Origin: Streptomyces cinnamoneus
GTDB taxonomy: Bacteria > Actinomycetota > Actinomycetes > Streptomycetales > Streptomycetaceae
Assembly: GCF_014650495.1 (NCBI RefSeq)
Contig: NZ_BMVB01000022.1
Coordinates: forward strand, 1-64,000
Direction: 5' to 3'
Length of the DNA stretch: 64,000 bases
In this document: positions 9,282-18,448 of the stretch, in pieces
How the letters are laid out: each line of letters starts with the position of its first letter
How positions within the stretch are numbered: the first letter of the stretch is position 1
The notes under the pieces: generated by a model
Seen by the model: only the letters and a program-made list of their open reading frames with translations
Databases searched by the model: none
Told to the model about the DNA's origin: nothing
Program-made: the position numbers and the translations under genes

Positions 9282-9584
9282 ATGTCCGTCAAAGAAGAAC
9301 TGACTGCTGTTCAGCGGTGCCTCGACGACCTGGACCGCGCGATCGGGCGGCTGGAGAAGCACCTGGGCAAGGGTGTGCTGGACGTGCGGCGGCTGCGCAC
9401 CGACGCCGGGCACCTGCGCGAGAGCCTCGCCCTGCTGCGGGCCGGCGCCCCCGCGGAACCCCCGCACGCCGGCCGGCCCGGCCTGACGCAGATGGTGCCC
9501 GTGCCCGACACCCCCTACGACGCCTCGCTGTGGGCGGGCGCCGAGGAGGAGGGGCTCGGCTCCCAGCACGGGCTCGTGCCCTGA
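9282..9584 (+). CDS. Small conserved hypothetical protein with a coiled-coil-like N-terminus
   Basis: This encodes a 100-residue protein I do not recognise. The N-terminal half (MSVKEELTAVQRCLDDLDRA) has heptad-like leucines up to about residue 55; the C-terminal half is Pro/Gly-rich and unstructured-looking. The ATG at 9282 is preceded by GGAAGG at a good distance, and the stop lies about 55 bp before sdhC, so it may be the first gene of the sdh transcript. There is no signal peptide or membrane segment. Confidence 0.7.
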   Translation: MSVKEELTAVQRCLDDLDRAIGRLEKHLGKGVLDVRRLRTDAGHLRESLALLRAGAPAEPPHAGRPGLTQMVPVPDTPYDASLWAGAEEEGLGSQHGLVP

Positions 9585-9638
9585 CCCGCGCCCCGGCCGC
9601 GGCCGGCCCCACCGTCCCCCTCCTTTCCGGAGCCCCCC

Positions 9639-10481
9639 TTGGCCACTGGTACCGATCCCGAAGTCTCCGCCGCCGCGGACGACCACCCCGCGCGCGGCGT
9701 CCACCACGCCTCGCGCGCCGCGATCCCCGCCCGCCACCTGCGCGCCGACCGCTGGTGGCTCACGCCGGCCGCGACCGCCGCCGGACTGCTGGCGTTCGTC
9801 GCCTACTCCACCTGGCGCGCGTTCGCCGGTGACGCCTACTACGCGGCGCCCTACGTCTCGCCGTTCTACTCCCCCTGCCTCGCGGCGAACTGCGTCGACA
9901 TGAACGGCGGCGCGGACTGGGAGCTGGTCGGCTCGTGGTGGCGTCTGTCGCCCGCGCTGCTGATCCTGATCTTCCCGCTGGGCTTCCGGCTGACCTGCTA
10001 CTACTACCGCAAGGCGTACTACCGGGGCTTCTGGGCCTCGCCCCCGGCCTGCGCGGTCCCGGAGCCGCACGCCACGTACACCGGCGAGACCCGCTTCCCG
10101 CTGATCCTGCAGAACGTCCACCGCTACTTCTTCTACTTCGCGGTGATCGTGGCGGGCATCCTCACCTACGACGCCGTCCTGGGCTTCCGCGACGCGGACG
10201 GCGCCTGGGGCCACATGGGGCTGGGCACGCTCGTCCTGCTCGCCAACATCGCGCTGATCTGGGCGTACACCCTCTCCTGCCACTCCTGCCGGCACATCGT
10301 GGGCGGCCGGCTGCGGAACTTCTCCAAGCACCCCGTGCGCTACCGCATGTGGGGCTGGGTCAGCGCGCTCAACGCCCGCCACATGCAGCTGGCGTGGGCC
10401 TCGCTGGTGAGCGTGGCGGTGGCCGACCTGTACGTGTACCTGGTCGCCAGCGGCGCCTTCGACGATCCGCGCTTCTTCTAG
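9639..10481 (+). CDS. sdhC: Succinate dehydrogenase membrane anchor subunit, Rv0249c-like
   Basis: This is the single large membrane-anchor subunit of an actinobacterial succinate dehydrogenase, 280 residues with about five hydrophobic helices (for example TPAATAAGLLAFVAY near 48 and VIVAGILTYDAVLGF near 170). Conserved His residues in NVHRYFFYF, SCHSCRHI and NARHMQLAW are candidate heme or quinone-site ligands. It starts with TTG, with GGAG just upstream, and is followed 17 bp later by sdhA. The size and order (anchor, flavoprotein, iron-sulfur) match the Mycobacterium Rv0249c-Rv0248c-Rv0247c complex rather than the classical sdhCDAB set. Confidence 0.85.
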   Translation: MATGTDPEVSAAADDHPARGVHHASRAAIPARHLRADRWWLTPAATAAGLLAFVAYSTWRAFAGDAYYAAPYVSPFYSPCLAANCVDMNGGADWELVGSWWRLSPALLILIFPLGFRLTCYYYRKAYYRGFWASPPACAVPEPHATYTGETRFPLILQNVHRYFFYFAVIVAGILTYDAVLGFRDADGAWGHMGLGTLVLLANIALIWAYTLSCHSCRHIVGGRLRNFSKHPVRYRMWGWVSALNARHMQLAWASLVSVAVADLYVYLVASGAFDDPRFF

Positions 10482-10498
10482 GAGAGGGACCCTTTCGA

Positions 10499-12442
10499 AT
10501 GACACGGGTGGACCGGCAGTCCTGGGACGTCGTCGTGGTGGGCGCGGGGGGCGCCGGACTGCGTGCCGCCATCGAGGCGCGCGAACAGGGGCTGCGCTGC
10601 GCGGTCATCTGCAAGTCGCTGTTCGGCAAGGCCCATACGGTGATGGCGGAGGGCGGCATCGCCGCATCCATGGGCAACGTCAACCACAACGACAACTGGC
10701 AGGTGCACTTCCGCGACACCATGCGCGGCGGCAAGTTCCTCAACAACTGGCGGATGGCAGAGCTGCACGCCCAGGAGGCCCCGGACCGGGTCTGGGAGCT
10801 GGAGACCTGGGGCGCGGTCTTCGACCGCACGCCCGACGGGCGCATCTCCCAGCGCAACTTCGGCGGCCACGAGTACCCGCGCCTGGCGCACGTGGGTGAC
10901 CGTACGGGCCTGGAGCTGATCCGCACCCTGCAGCAGAAGATCGTTTCGCTGCAGCAGGAGGACGAGCGGGAGTACGGCGACTACGAGGCCCGGCTGAAGG
11001 TCTTCCAGGAGTGCACGGTCACCCGGGTGCTGAAGGACAACCGGCGCGTGAGCGGCGTCTTCGGCTACGAGCGCGAGTCGGGGCGTTTCTTCGTCATCGA
11101 GGCCCCGGCGGTGGTGCTGGCCACCGGCGGCATCGGCAAGTCCTTCAAGGTGACGTCGAACTCCTGGGAGTACACCGGCGACGGGCACGCGCTGGCCCTG
11201 CTGGCCGGGGCCCGCCTGATGAACATGGAGTTCGTGCAGTTCCACCCGACGGGCATGGTCTGGCCGCCCTCCGTGAAGGGCATCCTCGTCACCGAGTCGG
11301 TGCGCGGTGACGGCGGGGTGCTGCGCAACAGCGAGGGCCGGCGGTTCATGTTCGACTACGTACCGGACGTCTTCAAGGAGAAGTACGCCGAGTCCGAGGC
11401 CGAGGGCGACCGCTGGTACACCGACCCCGACCACAACCGCAGACCGCCCGAGCTGCTCCCCCGCGACGAGGTGGCCCGCGCCATCAACGCCGAGGTCAAG
11501 GCGGGGCGGGGCTCCCCGCACGGCGGGGTGTTCCTGGACGTCTCCACCCGGATGCCGGCCGAGATGATCAAGCGGAAGCTGCCGTCCATGCACCACCAGT
11601 TCAAGGAGCTGGCGGACGTGGACATCACGGCCGAGCCGATGGAGGTCGGCCCGACCTGCCACTACGTGATGGGCGGCATCGAGGTCGACCCGGACACCGC
11701 CGCCGCGAGCGGGGTGCCCGGCCTCTTCGCGGCCGGCGAGGTCGCGGGCGGCATGCACGGCTCCAACCGGCTCGGCGGCAACTCCCTGTCCGACCTGCTG
11801 GTCTTCGGCCGCCGCGCGGGGCTGCACGCGGCCCGCTACGCGGCCGGCTTCGCCACCGGCGCCGCACCGGCCGTCGCGGACGCCGACGTCGAGCTGGCCG
11901 AGGCGGAGGCGCTGCGCCCGTTCGGCGCGGAGGGCGGTGTCCCGGGTGAGGAGGAGGGGGCGCCCGAGAACCCCTACACCCTCCACCAGGAGCTGCAGCA
12001 GGCGATGGGCGACCTGGTGGGCATCATCCGGCGGGCCCCGGAGATGGAGGAGGCGCTGCACCGCCTCGCCGGGCTGCGCGCCCGGGCCCGGCGGGCCGGG
12101 GTGGAGGGCCACCGCCAGTTCAACCCGGGCTGGCACCTGGCCCTGGACCTGCGCAACATGCTGCTGGTCAGCGAGTGCGTGGCGCGGGCGGCCCTGGAGC
12201 GCACGGAGAGCCGGGGCGGGCACACCCGCGACGACCACCCGGGGATGGACCGGCGGTGGCGGCGCGTGAACCTGGTCTGCCGGCTGGCCGACGAGTCCGC
12301 CCAGCAGGCCGTGACCGACTCGGCGCTGGGGCTGGTGCGCCTGGAGCGGTGCGAGACGCCGCCGATCCGGCCGGACCTGATGGCGCTCTTCGAGAAGGAA
12401 GAGCTGACGAAGTACCTGACCGACGAGGAGCTCACGTCATGA
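10499..12442 (+). CDS. sdhA: Succinate dehydrogenase flavoprotein subunit
   Basis: This is the catalytic FAD subunit that oxidises succinate to fumarate, 647 residues. The FAD dinucleotide-binding motif VVGAGGAGLRAA is at residues 13-24, and His46 in AHTVMAEGG is the expected covalent FAD attachment site. The substrate-site region HPTGMVWPPSVKGILVTESV and the downstream VRGDGGVLRNSEGRRF carry the usual catalytic His/Arg residues. GGAGAGGG precedes the ATG. Its stop overlaps the sdhB start (ATGA). Fumarate reductase is the main alternative name for this family; with aerobic neighbours, succinate dehydrogenase is more likely. Confidence 0.95.
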   Translation: MTRVDRQSWDVVVVGAGGAGLRAAIEAREQGLRCAVICKSLFGKAHTVMAEGGIAASMGNVNHNDNWQVHFRDTMRGGKFLNNWRMAELHAQEAPDRVWELETWGAVFDRTPDGRISQRNFGGHEYPRLAHVGDRTGLELIRTLQQKIVSLQQEDEREYGDYEARLKVFQECTVTRVLKDNRRVSGVFGYERESGRFFVIEAPAVVLATGGIGKSFKVTSNSWEYTGDGHALALLAGARLMNMEFVQFHPTGMVWPPSVKGILVTESVRGDGGVLRNSEGRRFMFDYVPDVFKEKYAESEAEGDRWYTDPDHNRRPPELLPRDEVARAINAEVKAGRGSPHGGVFLDVSTRMPAEMIKRKLPSMHHQFKELADVDITAEPMEVGPTCHYVMGGIEVDPDTAAASGVPGLFAAGEVAGGMHGSNRLGGNSLSDLLVFGRRAGLHAARYAAGFATGAAPAVADADVELAEAEALRPFGAEGGVPGEEEGAPENPYTLHQELQQAMGDLVGIIRRAPEMEEALHRLAGLRARARRAGVEGHRQFNPGWHLALDLRNMLLVSECVARAALERTESRGGHTRDDHPGMDRRWRRVNLVCRLADESAQQAVTDSALGLVRLERCETPPIRPDLMALFEKEELTKYLTDEELTS

Positions 12443-13209
12443 GTTATCAGGCCCGCTTCAAGGTGTGGCGGGGTGATGCGGACGGCGGCGGCCTCGCCGA
12501 CTTCGAGGTGGCCGTCAACGAGGGCGAGGTCGTCCTCGACATCATCCACCGCCTGCAGGCGACCGCCGCGCCCGATCTGGCGGTGCGCTGGAACTGCAAG
12601 GCCGGCAAGTGCGGCTCGTGCAGCGCCGAGATCAACGGGCGGCCGCGGCTGATGTGCATGACCCGGATGTCGGTCTTCGACCCGGCGGAGACCATCACGG
12701 TCACGCCGATGCGGGCCTTCCCGGTGGTGCGGGACCTGGTGACGGACGTGTCGTACAACTACGCCAAGGCGCGCGAGGTCCCGGCCTTCGTGCCGCCGGC
12801 CGAGCTGGGGCCCGGGCAGTACCGGATGCAGCAGGAGGACGTCGGCCGCATCCAGGAGTTCCGCAAGTGCATCGAGTGCTTCCTGTGCCAGGACACCTGC
12901 CACGTGGTGCGCGACCACGAGGAGAACAAGGGCGCCTTCGCCGGGCCGCGCTTCCTGATGCGGGTGGCCGAGCTGGACATGCACCCGCTGGACGCGGCCG
13001 ACGAGGCCGGCGTCGACCGCCGGCGCGGGGCCCGCGAGGACCACGGGCTGGGGTACTGCAACATCACCAAGTGCTGCTCGGAGGTCTGCCCCGAACACAT
13101 CAAGATCACGGACAATGCGCTGATCCCGCTGAAGGAGCGGGTGGTCGACCGTTCGTACGACCCGCTGGTCTGGCTGGGCAACAAGATCCGCCGCCGGCAG
13201 GGCACGTAG
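12439..13209 (+). CDS. sdhB: Succinate dehydrogenase/fumarate reductase iron-sulfur subunit
   Basis: This is the electron-transfer subunit, 256 residues. The N-terminal ferredoxin-like domain has 2Fe-2S cysteines in CKAGKCGSC and a fourth in RPRLMCM. The C-terminal domain has CIECFLCQDTC and CNITKCCSEVCP for the 4Fe-4S and 3Fe-4S clusters. Start and sdhA stop overlap by 4 nt, indicating translational coupling. Electrons pass from FAD through these clusters to the quinone site of the anchor. A bulged hairpin at 13222-13257 probably ends the operon. Confidence 0.95.
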   Translation: MSYQARFKVWRGDADGGGLADFEVAVNEGEVVLDIIHRLQATAAPDLAVRWNCKAGKCGSCSAEINGRPRLMCMTRMSVFDPAETITVTPMRAFPVVRDLVTDVSYNYAKAREVPAFVPPAELGPGQYRMQQEDVGRIQEFRKCIECFLCQDTCHVVRDHEENKGAFAGPRFLMRVAELDMHPLDAADEAGVDRRRGAREDHGLGYCNITKCCSEVCPEHIKITDNALIPLKERVVDRSYDPLVWLGNKIRRRQGT

Positions 13210-13221
13210 CGCGGGGGTGGT

Positions 13222-13257
13222 GTGCGGCCCCGGGAGCGCTGCGCCCCCGGGGCGCAC
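13222..13257 (+). terminator. Probable sdh operon terminator
   Basis: The arms GTGCG(G)CCCCGGG and CCCGGGGCGCAC pair over 12 bp with one bulged G, 12 nt after the sdhB stop. There is no T-run. Confidence 0.55.
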
Positions 13258-13367
13258 AGCCGCCCGGGCGTGCCGTCCGGGACTGCGGAAACGGGCGTGA
13301 ACACGCTGCGTAGAACCCTCCTCCCTCCCGGTAGCGGATCGGCCAATCCGGTCATACTCTCCAAAAT

Positions 13368-15128
13368 GTGACGCGGCTTTCCTGGTGGTGGGGGCCGAGG
13401 GCGCCCAGCTGGGCCATGATCAGCGCCCTCCTCGCGCTGTGCGCCTTCCTGATTCCCCCCGCGCCCGCCGCGCGCGCCGACACGCCCCTCGACCTGGACG
13501 CCTCCGGCCGGATCACCGACACCGTCGGCGCCCTCGGCCGCCGCCGCGGGCAGGTCGAGGCCGCGCTGGAGCGCCTGCACGCCTCCCAGCACATCCAGCT
13601 CTACGTCACCTACGTCCGTGACTTCTCCGGTCGCCCCGGACGCGGCTGGGCGGACGCCACCGCCGACCGCAACGGGCTCGGCCCCCGCGCCGTGCTGCTG
13701 GCCATCGCCACCCATGCGCGCCAGTACGCCGTCTCCGCCGACAAGGGCTCCGGCTTCCGCAAGGCCCAGCTCAAGGAGGTCGCCACCACGGCCATCGAGC
13801 CCGCGCTCGCCCAGCACGACTGGGCCGGCGCGGCCGTCGGCGCCGCCGACGGCTACCGGGCCGTCCTGCAGGGCGAGCCGGTCCGCACGCCCGTCATCCG
13901 TCCCGGCGCCGCCGACCCCGGCGGTGACGGCCTCGTCCCCGGCGAGCAGGGCGTCTGGGTGCCGATCGCCGGGGGCATCGCCCTGTGCCTGACAGGGCTG
14001 TACGCCTGTTCCCGGCGGTCGCGGCGCGCGCGGGCCGCCCGGCGGCGCCGGGCCGCGGCACGGGACCACCCGGTCCTCGCCGCCACCACGCGGCCCGGGT
14101 TCACCCGGATGGTCCAGCCCCTCACCCCGTTGCCGGAACTGGCCGCCGAGGCGGCGGTCAACCTCGTCTGCACCGACGACGCGGTCCGCACGAGCGCGGA
14201 GGAGCTGGTCTTCGCGACGGCCCAGCTGGGCGAGGCGGCCACCCGGCCGTTCGCGGAGGCCGTGGACTGGGCCCGGGGCGAGCTGGCCGACGCCTTCCGG
14301 CTGCGGCAGCGGCTGGACGACTCGCCCTTCGTGGACCAGGACATACGCCGGCACATGCTGGACGAGATCTGCTCGCGCTGCACCAGCGCCAACCGGCGCC
14401 TCGACGCGGAGTCGGCGGCCTTCGACCGGCTGCGCGACCTCAAGGCCAACGGCGCCCTGATCCTCGCCCAGGCCGAGGCGATGGCCCGCACCATCGCGCC
14501 GCGCGTCGCCACCGCCGAGGCGGTCCTGGCCGCCCTCGCCCCCTACCGGCCGGACCACGTCCTCGCCCCCGTCGCCGCCCACCCCGGCGAGGCCCGCGAC
14601 CGCCTGGCCTTCGCCGACACCGCCCTCGCCGAGGCCCACGCCGCGATCACCACGAACGACACCGACCACGCCGCGGTCTCCCTGCGGGCCGCCGAGGCCG
14701 CCCTCTCCCAGGCCCGCACCCTCACCTCCGCCGTGCTGCGCCACACGCACGGCCTCACCACGACGAACGTGCCGGCCGGCCCGGCGCGCGCGGTGCTCGT
14801 CGCCCGCGCCGAGGTGTCGGCGGCGCGCGACTACATCGCCACGCACCGGGGCGCGATCGGGTGCCGGGCGCGGACGCGGCTGGCGGAGGCGGAGCGGCTG
14901 CTGGCACGCGTGACGGGCCCCGCGGCGGCCGCGGAGGCCCTCCGGGCCGCCGAGCTGGCCCAGGAGGCCCGTGCGCTGGCCGGGGAGAACGTCACGGAGT
15001 ACGACGCCCCGACGGCCCCGCACCCCACCCGCATCCTGGGCGGCGCCCTGCTGGGCGGCATCATCCTGGCGGGCCTGCTGCCGGCCACGTTCGGCGGCGG
15101 GGCGACGCGGGGCCGGCTGGCGCGCTGA
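13368..15128 (+). CDS. TPM-domain membrane-anchored extracellular protein
   Basis: This is a 586-residue protein with an N-terminal signal or anchor sequence (ISALLALCAFLIPPAPAARA), then a TPM domain (TLP18.3/Psb32/MOLO-1 fold) at about residues 40-165 with the family pattern QLYVTYVRDFSG and RAVLLAIATHARQYAVSA. A membrane helix follows near 190-210 (VPIAGGIALCLTGLYACS), then an Ala/Arg/Glu-rich, mainly helical region and a final hydrophobic helix near 565-580. It begins with GTG; CATACT lies 10 nt before, which would fit a leaderless transcript. TPM proteins are often linked to photosystem or membrane quality control; the role in Streptomyces is unknown. Confidence 0.85.
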   Translation: MTRLSWWWGPRAPSWAMISALLALCAFLIPPAPAARADTPLDLDASGRITDTVGALGRRRGQVEAALERLHASQHIQLYVTYVRDFSGRPGRGWADATADRNGLGPRAVLLAIATHARQYAVSADKGSGFRKAQLKEVATTAIEPALAQHDWAGAAVGAADGYRAVLQGEPVRTPVIRPGAADPGGDGLVPGEQGVWVPIAGGIALCLTGLYACSRRSRRARAARRRRAAARDHPVLAATTRPGFTRMVQPLTPLPELAAEAAVNLVCTDDAVRTSAEELVFATAQLGEAATRPFAEAVDWARGELADAFRLRQRLDDSPFVDQDIRRHMLDEICSRCTSANRRLDAESAAFDRLRDLKANGALILAQAEAMARTIAPRVATAEAVLAALAPYRPDHVLAPVAAHPGEARDRLAFADTALAEAHAAITTNDTDHAAVSLRAAEAALSQARTLTSAVLRHTHGLTTTNVPAGPARAVLVARAEVSAARDYIATHRGAIGCRARTRLAEAERLLARVTGPAAAAEALRAAELAQEARALAGENVTEYDAPTAPHPTRILGGALLGGIILAGLLPATFGGGATRGRLAR

Positions 15129-15165
15129 ACCCGCCGGCCCCGGCCGGAGCGGCCGCCTCGGCAGG

Positions 15166-17736
15166 TCAGTACAGGCTCAGCAGCGCCTCCACCGCGTCCG
15201 GGGCCGGCGACTCGCCGTCCGGGAGCCCCAGTTCGAACCAGACCGTCTTGCCGTGCGGAATGCGGCGGCTGCCCCAGGCGGCGCTGAGCAGCCCGACCAG
15301 CTGCAGGCCCCGCCCGCCCTCGTCCGTGTCGCGGGCACGGCGGCGCCGGGGCTGGACGTGGCCGCCGTCCCACACCTCGCACACCAGCGTGCGGTCCAGC
15401 AGCAGCCGCAGCCGGATCTCGCCCTCCCCGTACCGCAGGGCGTTGGTGACGAGCTCGCTGACCAGCAGCTCGGTGGTGTCGACCAGATCCGTGAGCTCCC
15501 AGGTCTCCAGCTGCTCGCGGGCCAGCTCCCGGGCGCGGGCGACCGAGCGCGGCTCCGGCGGGAGCGTCCAGTCGCCGACGCATCCCTCGCTCAGGCCCCG
15601 CAGGCGGGCCATCAGCAGGGCGATGTCGTCCTCGCCGTGGTGGGTGTCCAGGGCGCTCAGGACGTGGTCGCAGACGTCCTCCAGCGGCCGCTCCGGGTCG
15701 GTGAGGGCGTCGCGGAACGCCTGGAGGCCCTCGTCCAGGGGATGGTCGCGGGACTCGACGAGGCCGTCGGTGTAGAGGGCGAGCAGCGCGCCGTCCGGCA
15801 GCTCGATCTCGGTCTCCTCGAACGGCTCGCCGCCCACGCCCAGCGGCATGCCGGGCGGCACGTCCAGGAGCATGGCGGGCTCGCCCGCCTCGACGAGGAC
15901 CGGCGGCAGGTGGCCGGCGTTGGCGACGGTGCAGCGCCGGGTGACGGGGTCGTAGACGGCGTAGACGCAGGTCGCCAGGTAGACCTCGGAGAGGTCGGCG
16001 GGACGGACGCTGCCGCGCACCCCGCGCGAGGCGGACTGCTTGCCGCCGGGCCGGCCGAGGCCGTGGGCGATCTCGTCGAGCGCGGAGAGGACCTCCGCCG
16101 GCTCCAGGTCGAGCATGGCCAGGGTGCGCACGGCGGTGCGCAGTTCGCCCATGGCGACGGCGGCGCGCAGCCCGCGGCCCATGACGTCGCCGACGACGAG
16201 CGCCGTGCGGTGGCCGGGCAGCTCGATGACGTCGAACCAGTCCCCGCCGACCTCCGTCGCGGCGTTGCCCGGCAGGTAGCGGCAGGCGATCTCGACGCCG
16301 GCGGCCTCCGGGTCGCCCGGGGGCAGCAGGCTGCGCTGGAGGATGAGGGCGCGCTCGTGCTCGCGCCGGTAGAGGCGGGCGTTGTCGATGCAGACGGCGG
16401 CCCGTGCGGCGAGCTCGACGGCCAGGGCGGTGTCCCGCTCGCCGAAGGGCTCGCTGCCCTTGGTGCGGGAGAACTGGGCGAGGCCCACGACCGTGTCCCG
16501 CGCGACCATCGGCACCGCCAGGGTGGACTGCACGACCGCGCCCAGCTCCGAGCCGCCCTCCTCGCCCTCGCGGCCGGGGACGACCTGGACGTGCGCCGTG
16601 CGCAGCGCCTGGGCGCAGGGCGAGTGGAAGGGGTAGCGGTGCACCTCGCCGACCTGGATGGGCTTGTCGTCGGGGTCGACCGGCGCCCCGGAGACGGCGC
16701 TGGAGTACGCCACGCGGCGCAGCTCGGCGCTGCCGTCCGCGAGGCCGGGCGGGGCCTCGTCGCCGGCCAGCAGGCCCTGGTAGAGGTCGACGGAGGCCAG
16801 GTCGCAGAACTGCGGGACGGCGACGTCGAGGAGTTCGCGGGCGGTGGTCTCCAGGTCGAGGGAGTTGCCGATGCGCGCGCCCGCCTCGTTGAGGAGGGCC
16901 AGGTTGCGCCGGACGCCCGCAGCCTCCCGCTCGGCACGGCGGCGGCCGGTGACGTCGGTGGCGATGGCGGCCACGCCGATCGGCCGTCCGCTGCCGCTGT
17001 GCAGCCGGTACAGGGCCACGGACCAGCGGCGCCGCTCGGTGTGCCCGGGCACCGGCCCGACGAGCTGAATGTCCGCCACGGGCCTGCCGGTGTCGAGGAC
17101 TTGGCGCAGGGCGGCGGTCAGCCGCTCCGCCTCGGTGCGGGGCAGGAAGTCGTGCGGGGTGCGGCCGCGGTGCCAGGCGGCGGGGCGGCCGAAAGTCTGG
17201 GCGAAACTCTCGTTGACGCGCAGCAGCGTCAGGTCCGTGCCGAAGAAGAAGAAGCCGAGCGGAGATTGGCCGAAAACGGCTTCCGAGGCGGCGATGTCCG
17301 TCTCTATTCCGCGCAGCGCCCGGACGTCGACGGCCACGCAGAGCGCGGCGCGGTCGCCGGCGGCGTTCTCACTGGGCATCACATAGATCTCGGCCAGGCC
17401 GCTGTGGCGCTCGCCGCGCTGGTACGGGACGAGGCCGGTCCACGCCCGGCCGTCGAGGCCGCCCTCGGCGAGGAAGGGTGCGCCGGTGCGCGGCGACCCC
17501 TGGTGCACGTCGGCGGGGGCGAACACCTCAAGGGGGTCCTTGCCGACGGCGTGACGGGCCGTTATCCCGAAGAGTTCGGCGGCCCGTTCGCTCCATTGCT
17601 CGATCCTGCCGTCGGAGCCGAGGGAGAAGGACGCCACGCGGATGTAGTCGTAGAGGGAGCCGGGCGGACTGTTCTGCCACAGCGTGGCGTCCGTACCCTC
17701 TGGCCTGCCCGCAGTACCCGCTGGCTTTTCGCTCAC
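15166..17736 (-). CDS. PAS-PAS-GAF sensor with PP2C (SpoIIE/RsbU) phosphatase and RsbW-like ATPase domains
   Basis: This is an 856-residue cytoplasmic regulator. PAS domains lie at about 28-130 and 150-265, a GAF domain at 280-445, a PP2C/SpoIIE phosphatase at 465-690 (metal Asp in EVGGDWFDV and VVGDVMGRG), and a C-terminal HATPase at 705-845 with N-box ELVTNALRY and G-box DEGGRGLQLVG. Such proteins act in partner switching: the phosphatase activates an anti-sigma antagonist, while the kinase-like domain resembles an anti-sigma factor. The GTG start follows GGAGGGG. A second, free HATPase gene lies just upstream. The sensed signal is unknown, and no sigma factor gene is next to it. Confidence 0.93.
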   Translation of the reverse strand: MSEKPAGTAGRPEGTDATLWQNSPPGSLYDYIRVASFSLGSDGRIEQWSERAAELFGITARHAVGKDPLEVFAPADVHQGSPRTGAPFLAEGGLDGRAWTGLVPYQRGERHSGLAEIYVMPSENAAGDRAALCVAVDVRALRGIETDIAASEAVFGQSPLGFFFFGTDLTLLRVNESFAQTFGRPAAWHRGRTPHDFLPRTEAERLTAALRQVLDTGRPVADIQLVGPVPGHTERRRWSVALYRLHSGSGRPIGVAAIATDVTGRRRAEREAAGVRRNLALLNEAGARIGNSLDLETTARELLDVAVPQFCDLASVDLYQGLLAGDEAPPGLADGSAELRRVAYSSAVSGAPVDPDDKPIQVGEVHRYPFHSPCAQALRTAHVQVVPGREGEEGGSELGAVVQSTLAVPMVARDTVVGLAQFSRTKGSEPFGERDTALAVELAARAAVCIDNARLYRREHERALILQRSLLPPGDPEAAGVEIACRYLPGNAATEVGGDWFDVIELPGHRTALVVGDVMGRGLRAAVAMGELRTAVRTLAMLDLEPAEVLSALDEIAHGLGRPGGKQSASRGVRGSVRPADLSEVYLATCVYAVYDPVTRRCTVANAGHLPPVLVEAGEPAMLLDVPPGMPLGVGGEPFEETEIELPDGALLALYTDGLVESRDHPLDEGLQAFRDALTDPERPLEDVCDHVLSALDTHHGEDDIALLMARLRGLSEGCVGDWTLPPEPRSVARARELAREQLETWELTDLVDTTELLVSELVTNALRYGEGEIRLRLLLDRTLVCEVWDGGHVQPRRRRARDTDEGGRGLQLVGLLSAAWGSRRIPHGKTVWFELGLPDGESPAPDAVEALLSLY

Positions 17737-17867
17737 GTGCCCGTCCCCTCCGGCTCATGTGCTCGCACCGGCATCAGAAGGCCGAGTATCCAGCACAGGG
17801 GCCCTTCGGAACACGGACTTCACGATCACAGCACGGTCTCATCCCGCTATGTCTCCTCCCCGGGTTA

Positions 17868-18278
17868 CTAACCGGGCAGGCTCAGCTCGAACCACACTGT
17901 CTTGCCGGTGGTGCCGGGGCGGGTCCCCCAGCGCCTGGAGGCCAGGGCCACCAGTTGCAGTCCGCGTCCGCCCTCGTCGTCGGCGCCGGCGACGCGTTCG
18001 CGGGGCAGGTCGGGCAGGGGGTCGGAGACCTCGACGAGGAGGGTGGGGCCGGCGTGGGAGTACATGCGCACGCCGATCGGCCCGCTGGCGTAGCGCAGGG
18101 AGTTGGTGACGAGCTCACTGACCAGCAGGACCGTCACGTCGGTGACGCCGTCGAGCCCCCACTCGCGCAGGGTGTCGCGCACCAGGGTGCGGGCGGTGCG
18201 CACGGCGCCGGCCTCGGCGGGGAAGCTCCACTCGGCGAAGCCGGGCGTCCATGCCAGGGTCCCTGCGCTCTCGCTCAC
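17868..18278 (-). CDS. RsbW-like ATP-binding protein (HATPase_c_2)
   Basis: This is a stand-alone GHKL ATPase of anti-sigma-factor type, 136 residues from the GTG at 18278. Motifs: N-box SELVTNSLRYASG and G-box ADDEGGRGLQLVALA, ending in GKTVWFELSLPG exactly as in the C-terminal domains of the fused PP2C proteins of this window. I prefer 18278 because GGGAAG lies 8 nt upstream and the family consensus starts nearby; a GTG at 18344 would add 22 residues (LIIIPKAGHDGG) but has no ribosome site and overlaps a palindrome. It is divergent from nothing and lies 130 bp upstream of the PP2C gene in the same direction, so both may be co-transcribed. Confidence 0.88.
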   Translation of the reverse strand: MSESAGTLAWTPGFAEWSFPAEAGAVRTARTLVRDTLREWGLDGVTDVTVLLVSELVTNSLRYASGPIGVRMYSHAGPTLLVEVSDPLPDLPRERVAGADDEGGRGLQLVALASRRWGTRPGTTGKTVWFELSLPG

Positions 18279-18343
18279 GCCGACCACTTCCCAGACCGCT
18301 GCGACCCCACCGTCATGTCCGGCTTTGGGGATAATAATCAGCA

Positions 18344-18356
18344 CATACCCGGTATG
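18344..18356. promoter_or_regulatory. 13-bp palindrome CATACCCGGTATG upstream of the RsbW-like gene
   Basis: CATACC-C-GGTATG is a perfect inverted repeat 66 bp before the preferred start. On the minus strand a TATTAT box lies 10-15 nt downstream (about 18334-18329), which could be a -10 element. It is a candidate operator; no regulator is identified. Confidence 0.3.
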
Positions 18357-18448
18357 GGGGCTTGCCTATCTTCCCCGCCGGGCTCTGTCCGTCGCGGGTG
18401 CCGCATTCGGCGTAGGCGCATCTGCGCACGAAGTGGAGGCGCCGCAGG

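Noticed and set aside
5235..9584. A 1449-codon open frame on the plus strand opposite typA and the lipoprotein gene
   Set aside because: It is the mirror of two convincing minus-strand genes. Its composition (Val/Gly/Asp/Arg/Leu) is the usual antisense product of GC-rich codons; only its last 100 codons (9282-9584) are a real gene.
12759..15023. A 754-codon minus-strand frame opposite sdhB and the TPM gene
   Set aside because: It is antisense to well-supported genes and shows no domain.
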